Assembly: GCA_032433595.1 (NCBI GenBank)
Contig: JASWJB010000141.1
Span: 1 to 64,000 of the forward strand
Reading direction: 5' to 3'
Source of the DNA: Conoideocrella luteorostrata
Taxonomy: Eukaryota > Ascomycota > Sordariomycetes > Hypocreales > Clavicipitaceae
Length of the DNA stretch: 64,000 nt
Shown: positions 42,489 through 54,820 of the stretch, one piece after another
Layout of the letters: each line of letters opens with the position of its first letter
How positions within the stretch are numbered: position 1 is the stretch's first letter
Notes under the pieces: model-generated
What the model was told of the DNA's origin: nothing
The model's input: the letters and a program-made list of their open reading frames with translations, nothing else
The model's database searches: none
Translations under genes and position numbers: made by a program

Positions 42489-44230
42489 ATGCGAAAACAG
42501 TCGGTCTCGCTGCCGACCAAACAAGTTGCTCACGACCCTCACGAAAAACCCGATCGATACGGAGACGCCCCCCCGCCTGGTTTATTTTCGAAAATGAAGG
42601 AACAGTGGATGTCGCAGTCGCAAAAGACGCGATGGGTCAAGACCATGGCCATCGTCTTTACCATCTGCTTGATGTTTTACTGGCTGTCGCCCAGAGGCGT
42701 TGAGGTTTACCAAGGGGTCGGTCACAAAACTCCCAGCACTGGCGACAGCAGCGCCAACAAGTCGAATAACGGAAACGGCCAAGTCCCCTCAGATAATACG
42801 TACGGCACCGCGCAGTGCTCCCGGTCGTATTCCAAAGATAAGCCAATCGTCCAGTATGTCCTCATGATTGATGCTGGTAGCACGGGATCACGAATCCACG
42901 TATACAAGTTCAACAACTGCGGCCCAGTACCCGAACTGGAGAAGGAGGAGTTCAAAATGACCGAGAAGTCTGTCGGTGGCTTGAGCAAATACGCCGATGA
43001 CCCTGTCGCCGCCGCGAAGACATTGGATCCCTTGATGGCTGTAGCCATGCAGCATGTCCCCGAAAAACTCAAAGGATGCAGCCCCGTCGCCGTCAAGGCC
43101 ACCGCTGGTCTGCGCAAGATTGGTCCTCAAAAGTCCGAGGCCATCCTTAAACAGGTTCGCGAGCATCTCGAGAAGGACTACCCTTTCCCCGTTGTCTCCA
43201 ATGAGAAGGGCGGTGTTGCCGTCATGGATGGCGCTGACGAAGGTGTCTACGCCTGGATCACGACCAATTACCTCCTGGGCAAGATTGGTGGTCCTGATAA
43301 GACCGAGACTGCCGCTGTCTTCGATCTTGGTGGCGGATCTACTCAGATTGTCTTCCAGCCTACCTTTAAGGCGGCTAAGGATGGGGGCATGCCTCAGAAG
43401 CTTGCTGAGGGCGATCACAAGTTCGCGCTCGACTTTGGTGGTCAAAAGTTCGACCTGTACCAGCACTCCCACTTAGGATACGGCTTGATGGAAGCCCGCA
43501 ACGCCATCCACCGGCTTCTGGTAAATGACCTGTCCAAATCTAAGAGCAGCGACAAGACCTGGGAAACTAAGCCTATCGTGCATCCGTGCATCACTCCCGG
43601 CCGCACCCGCGAAATCGAAGTCGAATTCGACAAGGAGACGAAGAAGACGTACAACTTCACCGGCCCCGCCGAGCCCTCCGCCTCGCACGCTTCCCAATGC
43701 CGCAGCCTCGCCGAGAGAATCCTGCAAAAAGACAAGGACTGTAAGCTTGCTCCTTGCTCGTTCAACGGTGTCCACCAGCCATCACTGTCCAGGACATTTG
43801 CCAAGGAAGACGTTTACATCTTCTCCTACTTCTACGACCGCACTCATCCTCTTGGCATGCCCGACTCCTTCACCATCCGTGAGCTGCATGACCTTGCCCA
43901 GACTGTCTGCAAAGGTAAGCCTGGCTGGGGCACCTTTGACAGCGTTCCCGGTGCTTTGGAAGAGCTCGAGGGCCGCGAGCAGTACTGCTTGGATCTCAAC
44001 TTTATGACTGTACTCCTCCATCACGGTTACGACATGCCTGTTGATCGAGAGGTCAAGATTGCCAAGAAAATCAAGGGCAACGAGCTGGGCTGGTGCCTTG
44101 GCGCCAGGTAAGTTTCTCATATCTCTTGAAGTTTGTTGGCCCCTTTATGTTGTTACTGACGAGAAGTTGTAGTCTACCACTGTTGGAAGCTGGCTCTGGT
44201 TGGTCGTGCAAGGTCAAGCAAATCTCATAG
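42489..44230 (+). CDS. GDA1: Golgi guanosine diphosphatase/apyrase (GDA1/CD39 family)
   Basis: Model: exons 42489-44107 and 44173-44230; 558 aa. The first ATG in frame (42489) gives a type II membrane protein: a short cytoplasmic tail, a membrane segment at about 51-67, a Ser/Asn/Gly linker, then the lumenal catalytic domain. The apyrase conserved regions are plain: IDAGSTGSRIHVY (ACR1), KATAGLRKIG (ACR2), GADEGVYAWITTNYLL (ACR3) and VFDLGGGSTQIVF (ACR4). The enzyme turns GDP released by mannosyltransferases into GMP, which exchanges for GDP-mannose entering the Golgi, so it supports protein and lipid mannosylation. The small last exon adds a C-terminal WSCKVKQIS tail. I am confident of the family; the orthologue name follows from the membrane anchor and length. 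Confidence 0.9.
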
Positions 44231-44556
44231 AAGAAAGAACTTCTGCTTTCACGATCTTGATGCGAAACTTCACACCACAATCAGGTTATATATTATGCTG
44301 TTGAGATTGCAAGGATGAGCCAAGACGAAGAAGGATTGTATGATGCTCATGAAACACAAGACGGAAAACGGCGACACAGGGTTCGTCATGGTCCATGGAC
44401 GAACAAAAGGGTTGTCTACCTTGTTGCGATCCTGCTAAGGTCAGGCGTTGCCTCGAGAAAGGGCTTAACGAGGTCGCCTATTGCGAGATGTCTTAAAAGA
44501 CAGCCAGCGAGTTGAAGAAATTATTATAGAATCGTTTTAATATACTAGGGAACCAA
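44231..44556. other. Convergent 3' spacer
   Basis: Lies between the convergent GDPase and magnesium-chelatase-like genes and presumably holds both 3' untranslated regions. A 66-codon frame at 44315 shows no domain. Confidence 0.5.
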
Positions 44557-45698
44557 CTAGATTGGCGCTGTTACCATGCTTAACACATCATCAACTACTT
44601 GTTCAGGTTCCACGTTTTTAAGCAGAGACGCCACCGCTTCCAGATTGCTGCCCCATTGCATGCTGCGCTCGTTTTCTGGCGTTGTAATGCGGATCCGGTG
44701 CAAATACACCTTCTTAGCAGCGACGCCAACGAGCGCCGGCGTTACATAGTTTAGTTCATGGATAGTAGCAAGAGAGCGCATCAACTTCTCAAAGTCCTTC
44801 GTGGCAGCGGGTGTAATGCCGTCCTGCACGGCGCGGTGCATGCGAAGAAATGATACGATGTTCATCTGATACCGGATCACGTCGATGTCGATTTCAACTT
44901 GCTGACTTATAAGTGCGAGATGGCTTATATCCTGTAGAATCGCAGACGCATAAGTATAGCTGTTTCCACTAATCACAGCGCCTGTGGACTTACGCTCTCA
45001 GATATTAATGCCGTCTTGGGAAATGCATCCTCTCGCCTTACTACGCTCTCCATCGATCCCCTCTCCACATCTTCCTCTTCCTCTTCTATGTTGACAAATC
45101 CGTCGTCTGGATCATGCCAATGCGCCAGCGAGAAAAAGTCATTCAGGTGAGGCGTCAGTCGCGGTCCTCCCCCGGGCGAATCTGCCTCCAGCACGGGTAT
45201 AAAGATGAATTGTTTGGGTGCCGTTTGCACTGAGGTTCTTGTAAATATGCGCCGCGTGCGTATTAACTCCAATGCTTGGGTTTGTACGGTTCGTGAGGCG
45301 AGGTTGAGGTTCTTGACGAGGATGCAGTTAGCGATTCGGCCGGATGGAGGTGCGGATGTTGAGAGTCGCGAGCTCTGGCGAGGGCTGTGGACAAAATAGT
45401 CTGGACGGCTGAGACTGCCGGGTGATTTGCTTCGGGAGGGCGGAGGAGTTATGAGGATGGAAGAGGCGAAGTCGTCGAGGGTGGTTGAGGGGGTGCAATT
45501 GACGATGGCGTGGGTGAGATTGAAGGTTCTGGATGCGATGAGGGAGAGCTCGTGGATGAGAGAATCGATTTGAGGGCTGGGGATGGTGAGGATGGGGTGG
45601 TCGTGGGTGATCAGGCAGAGGAGGACGGCGAGCCCGACGTCGGACAGGTTGTGGACTTTGGTGAGGATGGTGTTGAGGAGGGTGGTGGTGCTGGCCAT
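44557..45698 (-). CDS. Magnesium-chelatase-like (AAA+-related) protein of unknown role
   Basis: Model: exons 44994-45698 and 44557-44931; 359 aa. The first half has an ANCILVKNLNLASRTVQTQ segment followed by TRRIFTRTSVQTAPKQFIFI, resembling the Walker B and sensor part of MoxR/Mg-chelatase-type AAA proteins. No Walker A is visible. The second half (QQVEIDIDVIRYQMNIVSFL, ITPAATKDFEKLMRSLA) looks like the helical lid. Fungal orthologues are usually labelled magnesium chelatase although fungi make no chlorophyll. An acidic linker (EEEEED) separates the halves. The true function is unknown to me. It is divergent from YPT7 across about 700 bp. Confidence 0.75.
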
Positions 45699-46400
45699 GG
45701 TGGGCGTAAGCTGGGAGGCGTCGAGCTATAAGGGCATTTCGGCGTTGTTGTGTATTGCTGCAGGCTGAACTTTGTTCTGCGGTATTGCTCGGGCAATATG
45801 ATAACTATTATGGCCGACGAGGTGATTGATAGCTCGAGGTTGATGTCACAGGCACATTGTCAAACCGTATCGCCCCACCCTGTTGGCCGCCGGGATGAGA
45901 TGGGATGGTACGGGTGGGTGCATGGGTGCATGGGTCTCAGATGAAAGAATCACTGTTTGAGCGCTGGGTCATGCTAGTTAGTGTCTGCTTTGGCGCAGCT
46001 CATTGCAGTCAGCCACCTGCCCGCCCGCCTGCCTGCCTGCCTGCCAGACCTAGCTTCCAGCACCCACGCACTCCTGCACCTAAGCAACCAACACACCAGA
46101 CCAGACTCCTCTTTCCCGCCGGACCATATTACCGCCCAGCCACAGGGTCTCGTGCCTCGTGGACGCCCAGCAACTTGATTCCCAACACTTGGCAGCCGTC
46201 CAGCCGTCTGTGCCTCCTCCAAAGCGTTCGCAGGACACATAATAGGCAGCCGAATCCCCGATCTTACTGACGCCTTGCAAGCTCTACCCTCGGAGTGGGC
46301 TTCGCAAAAACGCTCTTTCAGTATCACGTCATTGACGTCCACTGCATCGATCTCCGACCATACCTACGAACCAAACACCTTAATCCACACATAACTCAAC
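45699..46400. promoter_or_regulatory. Divergent promoter region, Mg-chelatase-like/YPT7
   Basis: No gene between the two divergent starts. It contains a short CCTG tandem run (46026-46043) and CT-rich leader sequence before the YPT7 ATG. Small frames on both strands overlap it and show no domain. Confidence 0.5.
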
Positions 46401-47419
46401 ATGTCCTCGCGGAAGAAGGTCCTTCTCAAGGTACAGACAATGCAGCGGGGGGTTGATTCCTTTCTGCGGTGTCGGGCCGGGCAGGATAAGAGCTACATAC
46501 TGACGGACTGCAGGTTATCATCCTTGGAGATAGTGGTGTCGGCAAGACGAGCTTGATGAATCAATACGTACGACTAGCCGTTTTATTGCCCTTCCCGACA
46601 ACTGCTTAATCCATGCTGATGGACATTTTTTACGATACAGGTCAAGAAGAAGTTTAGTGCCAGCTACAAAGCTACCATCGGTGCCGATTTCTTAACGCGA
46701 GAGGTCATGGTAGACGACAGACAAGTTACGATGCAGGTAGGCACACTCAGAACGCTGCAGATGAATAGCGGCAGAAGATATCGTACTGATGGGCGTGCGT
46801 GCGTGGCAGCTATGGGATACTGCTGGACAGGAACGATTCCAATCGCTGGGAGTAGCTTTCTACCGTGGCGCTGATTGCTGTGTCTTGGTCTACGATGTCA
46901 ACAATTCGAAGAGCTTCGAGGCGCTTGACAGCTGGAGAGACGAATTCTTGATTCAGGCATCGCCTCGAGACCCTCCCAACTTTCCATTTGTATGTCGTTC
47001 CCTCTTGGAGATGCACACCTGAGGCAAGATACCGGGCAGCAACTAACGACGTCTAGGTTGTTCTTGGCAACAAGATTGATGTTGAGGAGAGCAAGAGAGT
47101 GGTACGACCGGTGTTTTCTCGCCTTGTTAAGATAATAACTGACACGCTGTAGATCTCGAACAAGCGCGCCATGACCTTTTGCCAATCCAAGGGAGATATT
47201 CCCTACTTTGAGACAAGCGCCAAGGAGGCCATCAACATTGACCAAGCGTTTGAGGGTGAGTCATGATGAATGAGGCTAGAAAATAGTTGGAGTTCCACGC
47301 TGATAAGTGCAGTCATTGCCCGAAATGCTCTCGCCCAGGAAGAGTCTGAGGAGTTCAGCGGCGAGTTTGATCCCATCAATATCCAGCTCGACAACGACCG
47401 TGACGGTTGTGCCTGCTAA
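46401..47419 (+). CDS. YPT7: Rab7-type small GTPase Ypt7
   Basis: Model, seven exons: 46401-46430, 46514-46567, 46641-46736, 46810-46989, 47057-47101, 47153-47255, 47313-47419; 204 aa. All GTPase motifs are present: GDSGVGKTS (P loop, 15-22), switch [16 protein letters not shown] (62-69), NKID (125-128) and ETSAK (155-159). The C-terminus ends GCAC, so both cysteines of a CxC motif can be geranylgeranylated. The Rab7 subclass is shown by the [18 protein letters not shown] effector region and by length. Ypt7 drives homotypic vacuole fusion and late endosome and autophagosome delivery to the vacuole, through HOPS. The many small exons are typical for filamentous ascomycete Rab genes. Confidence 0.95.
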
Positions 47420-48432
47420 AGGGGGACGTCGACTGACGGTGATGTTGTAATTGAGACTTTTGTCAAGACGTTTTTGAAACAGCATACCCATGTATGAAGA
47501 GGAACTTTGATGTACTGGGGGACCGCCATGGGTTTAGAATACAGAGTGCCAAGTGCTTTCCTTTTCCCTTATTTTAGGTTTTTACATGGTTCGTCTGCCT
47601 TTGAAGTTTGATATCGTTTTGTGTGTCTGGTTGTGTCGAGTTGATTTGCTGACTCTGCCTCATGTTGATATACTGGTGTAGTTAATGTTGTGTTGGCTTT
47701 AGGCTATATATGGTCGTTTCTCCTGCTACCTGTATTGTATAGAGATGGTCGTTGAATAGACTGTTCGATAAATCGCGGTAGCGAACGCATAAAACTGTTC
47801 CCCGGAGTGGGGGTGTTCATTCGTTCCAGTATCACATCTGTTCCCCCTGTTGAACTAAGACTCACGCTGCCTCACTTACTAGAGTCCAATAGTTTAACCT
47901 AGAATCGGAACTCAACCGATTATTCATCTTATATCTACTAGGAGCCGAAGGGGATGGTGAAATATCGGCTTTGTCGGATGTTGCTACTGTCTAGGGTAGA
48001 GCAAATCGGACAGTTCCCGGGCTTCGATCCACCTTGGCCGAGGTTTGGAGCGGCACCCTTGTCACCCCCAGACTACGGAGTAAATTAGGCCGCACACAGC
48101 TCATAGTTACATGTTGGATTAGCGGCCTTGACCCCACGGACACAAAGACGGCTCTGGTAAGCCATCCGAAGCATGAAGTAGCGTAGATTACTGGAACCTC
48201 GGCTTCTCGTCTCTACTTAAGTCAAAACGGTGCCTATTCAACGGGCAACCTTTCTGGCAACTTTCTCAGATTCCCTTTCCCTCGGATCTTATCTACCCCG
48301 AACCCACAGACCAGACACCCCGGGTTTTCTCATTCCACGTTTGATTTACTTTTAATCCATTCCATCTATGTGATTGGGTGGCCAATAGATCGAGTCAATA
48401 CCACTCCGCACGTTTATAACCTTCAGCACGTC
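47420..48432. other. Intergenic, gene-free
   Basis: Holds the 3' region of YPT7 (TATATAT-rich near 47704) and the promoter of the acyl-CoA dehydrogenase gene. No repeat or RNA gene was recognised. Confidence 0.5.
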
Positions 48433-50071
48433 ATGTCGGCTAAGATCCCGGCCGTGGTAAGTGCCGCTATTGTTCGAATGCGATAGCCGGGACTAATATG
48501 AGGCTTTTACTAATTGATGACTTGTTTTAGGTCTCGCATTTGGTGAGCGATGAGGCCAAAAAAATGATTGATGTGGTGGCTAAATTTGTGGAGGAGGAGT
48601 GCATCCCGTAAGCTTGATGATTTTCCCCATCCCTCTTCTCCATTAGCCAGCACTATACAGTTTCTAGACTTTATTCTATATTAACCATCTTTCAAGGGCT
48701 GATACCGTCTTGGAAGCTCAAATTGGCGAAGGCGATAGTCGCTGGGAAAACCACCCTTCCGTTATCGAAGAGCTCAAGGAAAAGGCCAAGAAGCTCGGAA
48801 TCTGGAACATGTTCCTTCCCAAGAGCCACTACAAAGAATCACCCGGCTGGTCCAACCTCGAGTATGGCATCATGGCCGAATGGCTTGGCCGTTCACGTAG
48901 TGCCTCCGAGGCATGCAACTGCGCTGCTCCCGACACTGGCAACATGGAAGTCCTGGCCAAGTACGGCAATGATGCGCAAAAGCAGCAGTGGCTGCGGCCT
49001 CTCATGGACGGCAAGATTCGCTCTGCTTTCCTCATGACCGAGCCGCAGGTGGCTTCGTCGGACGCCACGAACATTGAGATGGATATCAGGCGCGAGGGCA
49101 ACGAGTATGTGCTGAATGGGCAGAAGTGGTGGTCCAGCGGGGCTGGTGATCCCCGTTGCAAGATCTACATTGTCATGGGCAAGACGGATAAGAACAACAA
49201 GGACCCGTACAGACAGCAGTCGGTTGTGCTGGTGCCCGCTGATACGCCGGGAATTAAGATCAACAGGATGCTGAAGGTGTATGGGTACGACGATGCGCCG
49301 CATGGACATGGACACTTGACGTTCACAAATGTGAGGGTTCCGGTCAGCAATATGGTTCTTGGGGAGGGACGAGGCTTTGAGATCATCCAGGGCCGGTTGG
49401 GACCGGGCCGCATTCACCACGCTATGCGTTGCATTGGCGCTGTAAGTTGCCCCCCTCTGTCTTGCCTTACACTTCATTTCTTTCTTTCTTTTTTTTCACG
49501 TTCCCATACTGCTTTGATCTTGTTGTCTAATGCAACGGTGGGCTGGTGGCTATTATAGTCTGAAGTCGCCTTGGACTGGATGCTCGTGCGCGTCAACGAT
49601 GAGAGCAAAAAGCCGTTTGGCAAGCTCCTCCGCGAGCACGGCGTCATCATCGAATGGATTGCCAAGTCGCGTATTGAAATCGACTCTGCGCGCCTGATTG
49701 TGCTCAACGCCGCTCACAAGATGGACCTGCTTGGCCCAAAGAGGGCCCTTAAGGAGATTGCCCAGGCCAAGGTCCTCATCCCCCAGACGGCCTTGACTGT
49801 GATTGACCGCGCCATTCAGTCGTATGGTGGTGCCGGTGTGTGCCAGGACACGCCGCTGGCGAACATGTGGGCGGGCATCCGGACGCTGCGACTGGCCGAC
49901 GGGCCGGACGAGGTGCATTTGCAGCAGCTGGGCAGGAATGAGAACAAGCGCGGCAGGGAGACGAAGGAGAAGCACCACAGGCAGCAGGCGAAGACGGCAG
50001 AGCTTATGAAGAAGTATGGGACTACGACGGCTCAGCCGGGTGCTAGGATTCGGCATGCGGCTAAGATTTGA
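48433..50071 (+). CDS. Acyl-CoA dehydrogenase (ACAD10/11-like)
   Basis: Model: exons 48433-48456, 48531-48607, 48697-49441 and 49559-50071; 452 aa. It shows the flavoprotein dehydrogenase layout: an N-terminal helical part ([21 protein letters not shown]), the beta domain with [18 protein letters not shown] and [15 protein letters not shown], and the C-terminal helical domain with [13 protein letters not shown] and [26 protein letters not shown], given here only by its ends ([16 protein letters not shown]). It would oxidise acyl-CoA to enoyl-CoA with FAD, most like the ACAD10/11 group that handles long-chain or hydroxylated acyl chains. No mitochondrial presequence is obvious and no clear PTS1 tripeptide (ends AKI), so its compartment is uncertain. 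A very short first exon encodes only eight residues. Confidence 0.9.
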
Positions 50072-51069
50072 GAGTTGGGAGATGGGGATGAGGTTATTGA
50101 CGGGGGTAGGACTTGGTACACTTACAAAATGTCTTGAAACACGTGTGCTTGATTGTAACTTGGAATGACTGGATGACTGGACAACACGACTCGTGACCAT
50201 CAATTGTTAGGTAGGCAGCCCTCGTTACGTATATTGTGTGATTTATTATATCTTGTAATGGTACTCCGTACAGACCAGTTAGCAACCCTCCCCCCGGTCC
50301 GTGGTTTGGTTCAATCCATTGGGCCATAACGTCTGTTGTGCTAAACACACCGCCCTGAACGAATCGGGGACACCGGCTCAATCCTTAAAGACAAACAGAG
50401 CGATTCCCAGAAATTGCCATGACAATGCGACAGCATCCGCTTGCCCCGTGCGCCTGTGTTTGTGGCAAAGATACATGCTCTCTCCATTGATTTGTCTCTG
50501 CCGCAAGTCGAGGTGCGAGAGGTGGAGGAGAGTTGAGTGCGGCCCCCACCCGGCGCATTCCCGTGCTGCACCTGCCGAAGCGTATGACTCTTCGCTTCGA
50601 AGCCCACATGCAGAAACCCGGTTCCCCCTTCCACCGTTGCCTAGCCAACCGACCAAAAAAGACGATCCGCTCACTGTCCACGCCTTGTTGCCCCAGACCA
50701 CAATGCAGCTACTATTAACAAGGAAGCGTGCACCATTTATCATCGCCCATTCTCTTCGACTTGTTGCATGAAGTCAATCTTGACTATAACAAGACCCTGG
50801 ACTAACTATCTGACTCCTCCACCCTCTTCCATTTTGACAACGCATCACAACACGAACGAGTAAATAAACGAGCTAGTTTAGTTCACACCAACTTGTAAGC
50901 AAGCAAGCCCACCAGATGGCCTGGTCCACGATAAAGCAACCCAACGATATTTAGTTGTCCTGCTGTCCCGGTTGGCTAACCCTCTCTCTCTCTCTCCTGG
51001 TTCCCGCCACGCAGAAACATATTCCCACGCTGGTCGTCCGCACTAAGCTGCCTCGAAACCTCAACAAAA
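50072..51069. other. Intergenic, long leader region
   Basis: No gene. It holds the 3' region of the dehydrogenase and the promoter and leader of the SPO12-like gene, with a CT microsatellite at 50981-50998. Overlapping short frames on both strands at 50300-50770 have no domains. Confidence 0.5.
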
Positions 51070-51568
51070 ATGTCTACCATGGTCCTCGGCGACAAGGACG
51101 TCAACGCTCCTGTGGAGCAGCAACAGCAGCAACACCAAGCCGCCAAGGACGTTAAGAGCATGGAATACCATCGCCAGGTGTTCCAGTCCAAGATGGCTGC
51201 TGAACCGTACGTTTTGCACTCGTCTGCGTCGCCGTACCGGCCCAGAGGCAGTTTATGCGGAAGCAGCAGCAGCAGCAGGGTAACTGATGCTGTGTATAGG
51301 ACCAAGCAATATGTTTCTCCGTCGGATAATATCATGAGCCCGTGCACGGCAAAGATCAATGCTTTGAGAAATAAGCATGCCAGCAAGTACGTACTGTTTC
51401 TGTCGGGAGTATATCTCAAGTGCAATCTCTACCCTTGACGATAATGACTGGTGACTAACTGCTGTTTGTTCTCCTTGCAGAGCCAAGCCCAAGTCTCTCT
51501 TTGCTCAGACGAGCGTTAAGAAACTCACTGGCGAGAATTCCTTGGGTGCTAGACCTATCCAGCAATGA
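51070..51568 (+). CDS. Spo12-family cell-cycle protein
   Basis: Model: exons 51070-51206, 51300-51386 and 51481-51568; 103 aa, all joins in frame. The Spo12 signature lies across the first splice: TKQYVSPSDNIMSPCTAKIN, followed by ALRNKHASKAKPKSLF. A Gln-rich stretch (QQQQQ) is near the N-terminus. In yeast, Spo12 promotes mitotic exit within the FEAR network, releasing Cdc14 from the nucleolus, and is phosphorylated inside this conserved segment. Length matches filamentous-fungal members. The gene has a long leader and lies alone between a metabolic gene and the GTPase gene. Confidence 0.88.
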
Positions 51569-52085
51569 TGGATCGCGTGCGTGGCAGGGGCTGACTCTTT
51601 GTATATGAGTTGTTTCTTGGCTTGGTGTTTTATTAGACGCACGTTTTTTTCTTTCTTTCACATCATACATCATGAGATATCTGGTATCCTTGGTCTTACG
51701 TGCCATTGAGGTGCTATTTTGGGGGGGAGAGGAGCTTGGAGACGACTTGGATTCACGAACACCGGCGTTCCGGAAATAAACAGATACACCAACCGCAAAA
51801 CCGGCTGTCATGACGGGCAGTACAGGGAAATTTGAGTTTACTGTATTACTGCAGCTTGGCTGCATAATGATATTACTACGCAATGACTTCTGGCGGGGGA
51901 ACCAAAATTGAATGAACGTCAGAACGGCGGATATGTTAGGATTTTCTTTTGTGTTTTTTTCTTCTCATTATGGACGAATCAATTCCTTCTCACATGCACT
52001 TATTAAACCAGTCCATGGCTACAGCCTCGTTCTGCCATTTACATGCGATGGTATGCTCAGGTATTGTCAGGATGTTTATTTTGAT
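51569..52085. other. Convergent 3' spacer
   Basis: Lies between the ends of the SPO12-like gene and RBG2, which converge here. Runs of T and G (51720-51728) are present. No gene or RNA was recognised. Confidence 0.5.
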
Positions 52086-53264
52086 CTATGCCTTCCATGC
52101 GGTGACAATGTAAACCACATCCTCATCAGCGACAACATGACTCAATCCCACTCTCTGCGGGATATGTCTCGCGCTAGCTCCCCATACCAGCGCATACTTG
52201 AAGGTATCCTTGAGAGTCCGATGAACTCTGTCACACACATCCTCAATCGTGCTGTTGCTCCGTACAATCAACGCCTCCTCGAAGTCGGGGTCCACGCCCT
52301 TACGCTTCGTATATATCCTGATAAGCTTGAGTTCCTTCCAGCACCGATCAATCACATCCTGAATGCCCAAGTCCAGCTCGCAGCTCATGACGACCGTTTG
52401 CGGCTCTCGCGCCAGGCTGTCGAGAAAGTCCAGAGAAACGCTATCGATTTTGTTGTACACGTAGAGACACTTGATGTACTTGCGGTGGTCTTTCATGATG
52501 ACGTCAATGAAGTCGTCGACCGTGGCGTACTCGTCACGCACCAGGACTTCGCAGTTGAGGATTTTGTAGTCGCGGAGGATGTTGTAGAGCATTTTTTCGT
52601 CGAGGTATTTAGGGGGTGTTTGGAAAGTGATCTTCATGCCGCCTGCTTTTTTGGGCTTCAGGTATATGTTTCTGATAGTGGTGTGTTAGTTACTGCTGTG
52701 AATAATCTCTGAATGAACCCACTACGATGAGAGAGATAACCAAAAAGAAAAAAAAAAAAAATAGAATACATACGGCGGCTCGCGATTTAGTCGAATTCCC
52801 ACGGCTTCCAGTTCCGCTTCCAGGAGAGCTCGTTGCTCGGCTCTCTTGGTGGCGTCGAGAACCATCAGAATCAGGTCGCTCGTCTTGGCGGCGGAAATGA
52901 CTTGTCGGCCGCGACCTTTGCCCTCGGCGGCACCTTCGATGATACCAGGAAGATCGAGGAGTTGGATCTCTGCGCCGCCATACTCGAGCACGCCTGGGAT
53001 GGCTGTGAGAGTGGTGAAGGCATAGGAGGCGACTTCGGATCTTGTCTTGGTGACTTTTGATAGGAACGTCGACTTGCCGACGGATGGAAAGCCCACGAGG
53101 GAGATTCGCGCGTCGCCGCTCTTGCTGACGTCGAAGCCGGAACCGCCGCCGCTGCCGGCGCCGGGCGCGGGTTCTAGTAATTGGGCGCGAAGGCGGGCGA
53201 GTTTACTGTTTGGAAGAGGGTCGTCGTGAGTTTTTGGCAATGGTATGGGCTTGTTTGATGGGTA

Positions 53265-53331
<67 letters not shown>

Positions 53332-53738
53332 TGTGTGTGTGAGTGTGAGACAGGGTTGAGACGTACCCTTTTAATAGGCCCAAGTGATATTCTCCAAGGT
53401 GTTAACGGGGTATAAGAGGCCTATGAGTGAACAGCAGGATGAGCATACCTGTGGCCTTATTTTCTGTATTTTAGTTAGCATGTAAAACGGTTGCTGGGTG
53501 AGTTGCGAGCATTATTTGAGACTATGTATCCCTGGATTTAAAAATTCTTTCAAGGGATGATGGAACTAATTCAATCAAGGGTCACATATGGGAAAGTCTA
53601 TGTCCCGAGTGCGCATGTTGTGGTGCTTACTTTGGGTCCTTCTCATCTCATCCTCAATCCTGCTCTGGTTAGCTCGTGTGAGGGTAAAAGGGTCATAAGC
53701 GCAACCAACTCCTTAATCTTCTCTGTAATGTTGACCAT
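52086..53738 (-). CDS. RBG2: DRG-family GTPase Rbg2 (DRG2 type)
   Basis: Model exons: 53710-53738, 53631-53659, 53449-53462, 53367-53391, 52774-53205, 52086-52671; about 371 aa. Landmarks: MVNITEKIK then [38 protein letters not shown] (G1), DLPGIIEGA (G3), and after the insert [19 protein letters not shown] (G4) and the TGS domain with [29 protein letters not shown] and the [12 protein letters not shown] segment mark DRG2 rather than DRG1. These GTPases bind translating ribosomes with a DFRP partner and relieve stalls. Three small exons precede the G domain. The 14-nt exon (53449-53462) leaves the frame one base short of the expected KNKAT, so either a splice border differs or one base is missing. 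Intron 4 carries a long GA microsatellite. Confidence 0.85.
53266..53340. repeat. GA/GT microsatellite in an RBG2 intron
   Basis: About 30 GA units followed by a short GT run, entirely inside the intron between the small fourth exon and the main exon of RBG2. On the sense strand it reads as CT and gives the intron a long pyrimidine tract well before its acceptor. Confidence 0.95.
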
Positions 53739-54137
53739 CGTCCGATCCCTTTATTTATAGACGGCCTTGCCGTCTCTTCACTGACACAGGAATGATTACA
53801 AGGTGCTGAGGGCGTGGCCGATCGACAATTGCGACTACTCTTCGTTGCTGGATAGTTAGATTCAAGATTAGATAGAGTGGGATGGTAGTTGAACGGCGGG
53901 ACTGTGGGCAGAATCGACATTGCGGGGCCGAGCAAACGCTGCGGACGAGCACACCGCCTGCCGCTTCTTGCACGCCGGGCGCTGACGACACGCCATGAAC
54001 GCCACCAAAACTTTTTCCGTTTAGCAGCCTTGTCGCGACGACGCCACACCTACGTGCATTGGGGCCTGCTCAACCTGGACCCTCAAGAGTCTTGTTGCTC
54101 AGCTACAACCAGCAATTCGTCAGGTCAGAGCAGCGCA
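53739..54137. promoter_or_regulatory. Divergent promoter, RBG2/CWC2
   Basis: About 400 bp separate the two divergent ATGs. A TATTTATAGAC stretch lies at 53752-53762, close upstream of the RBG2 start (TATAAATA on the minus strand). The frame of CWC2 is open upstream to 53889, but the conserved protein begins at 54138. Confidence 0.5.
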
Positions 54138-54785
54138 ATGTCCGACCACGATGATCAAAGTCCCACGGTGCTTGCGCCTGAAGGCGACGCAGCCGAGCCC
54201 ATGGCGGTAGCAACAACGGAGAAAAAGACGACGGTCAAGAAGATTATCCGCAAGAAGAAACGCCTTGCCAAGGACGAACCACCGGCATTGCTGAGACGCC
54301 CTGCAAGAGTGCAGATGGACCCCAGCGAATTCACATCAGAACCGCCTCCGCAAATAGGCACGACTTTTAATATCTGGTACAACAAGTGGGCAGGGGGAGA
54401 CAGGGAAGCCCAGCAGCAGACGAAGGCCAAGGGGCGCTGCAACATCGCGACCGATAGCGGATTCACGACCAGTGACAGTGGAAGCTATTTCTGCTTGCGC
54501 TTTGCTCGGGGGATCTGCCCGCTTGGCCGGGACTGCATGAGCATGCACCGACTGCCGGGAATGTTTGACCTGTTCAACCCCAACGTTGACTGCTTTGGTA
54601 GAGAAAAGTTCAGTGATTACAGAGATGATATGGGAGGCGTGGGAAGTTTTATGCGCCAAAACAGGACTATCTACGTGGGACGTATTCATGTGTCTGAAGA
54701 CATTGAGGAGATTGTGGCGCGTCATTTCGCGGAATGGGGGCAAGTCGAGAGAAGTATGGACTTAAGACCTCCTTTCCCTACCTCC

Positions 54786-54820
<35 letters not shown>

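Noticed and set aside
51912..52712. 266-codon plus-strand frame
   Set aside because: It is antisense to the conserved C-terminal exon of RBG2.
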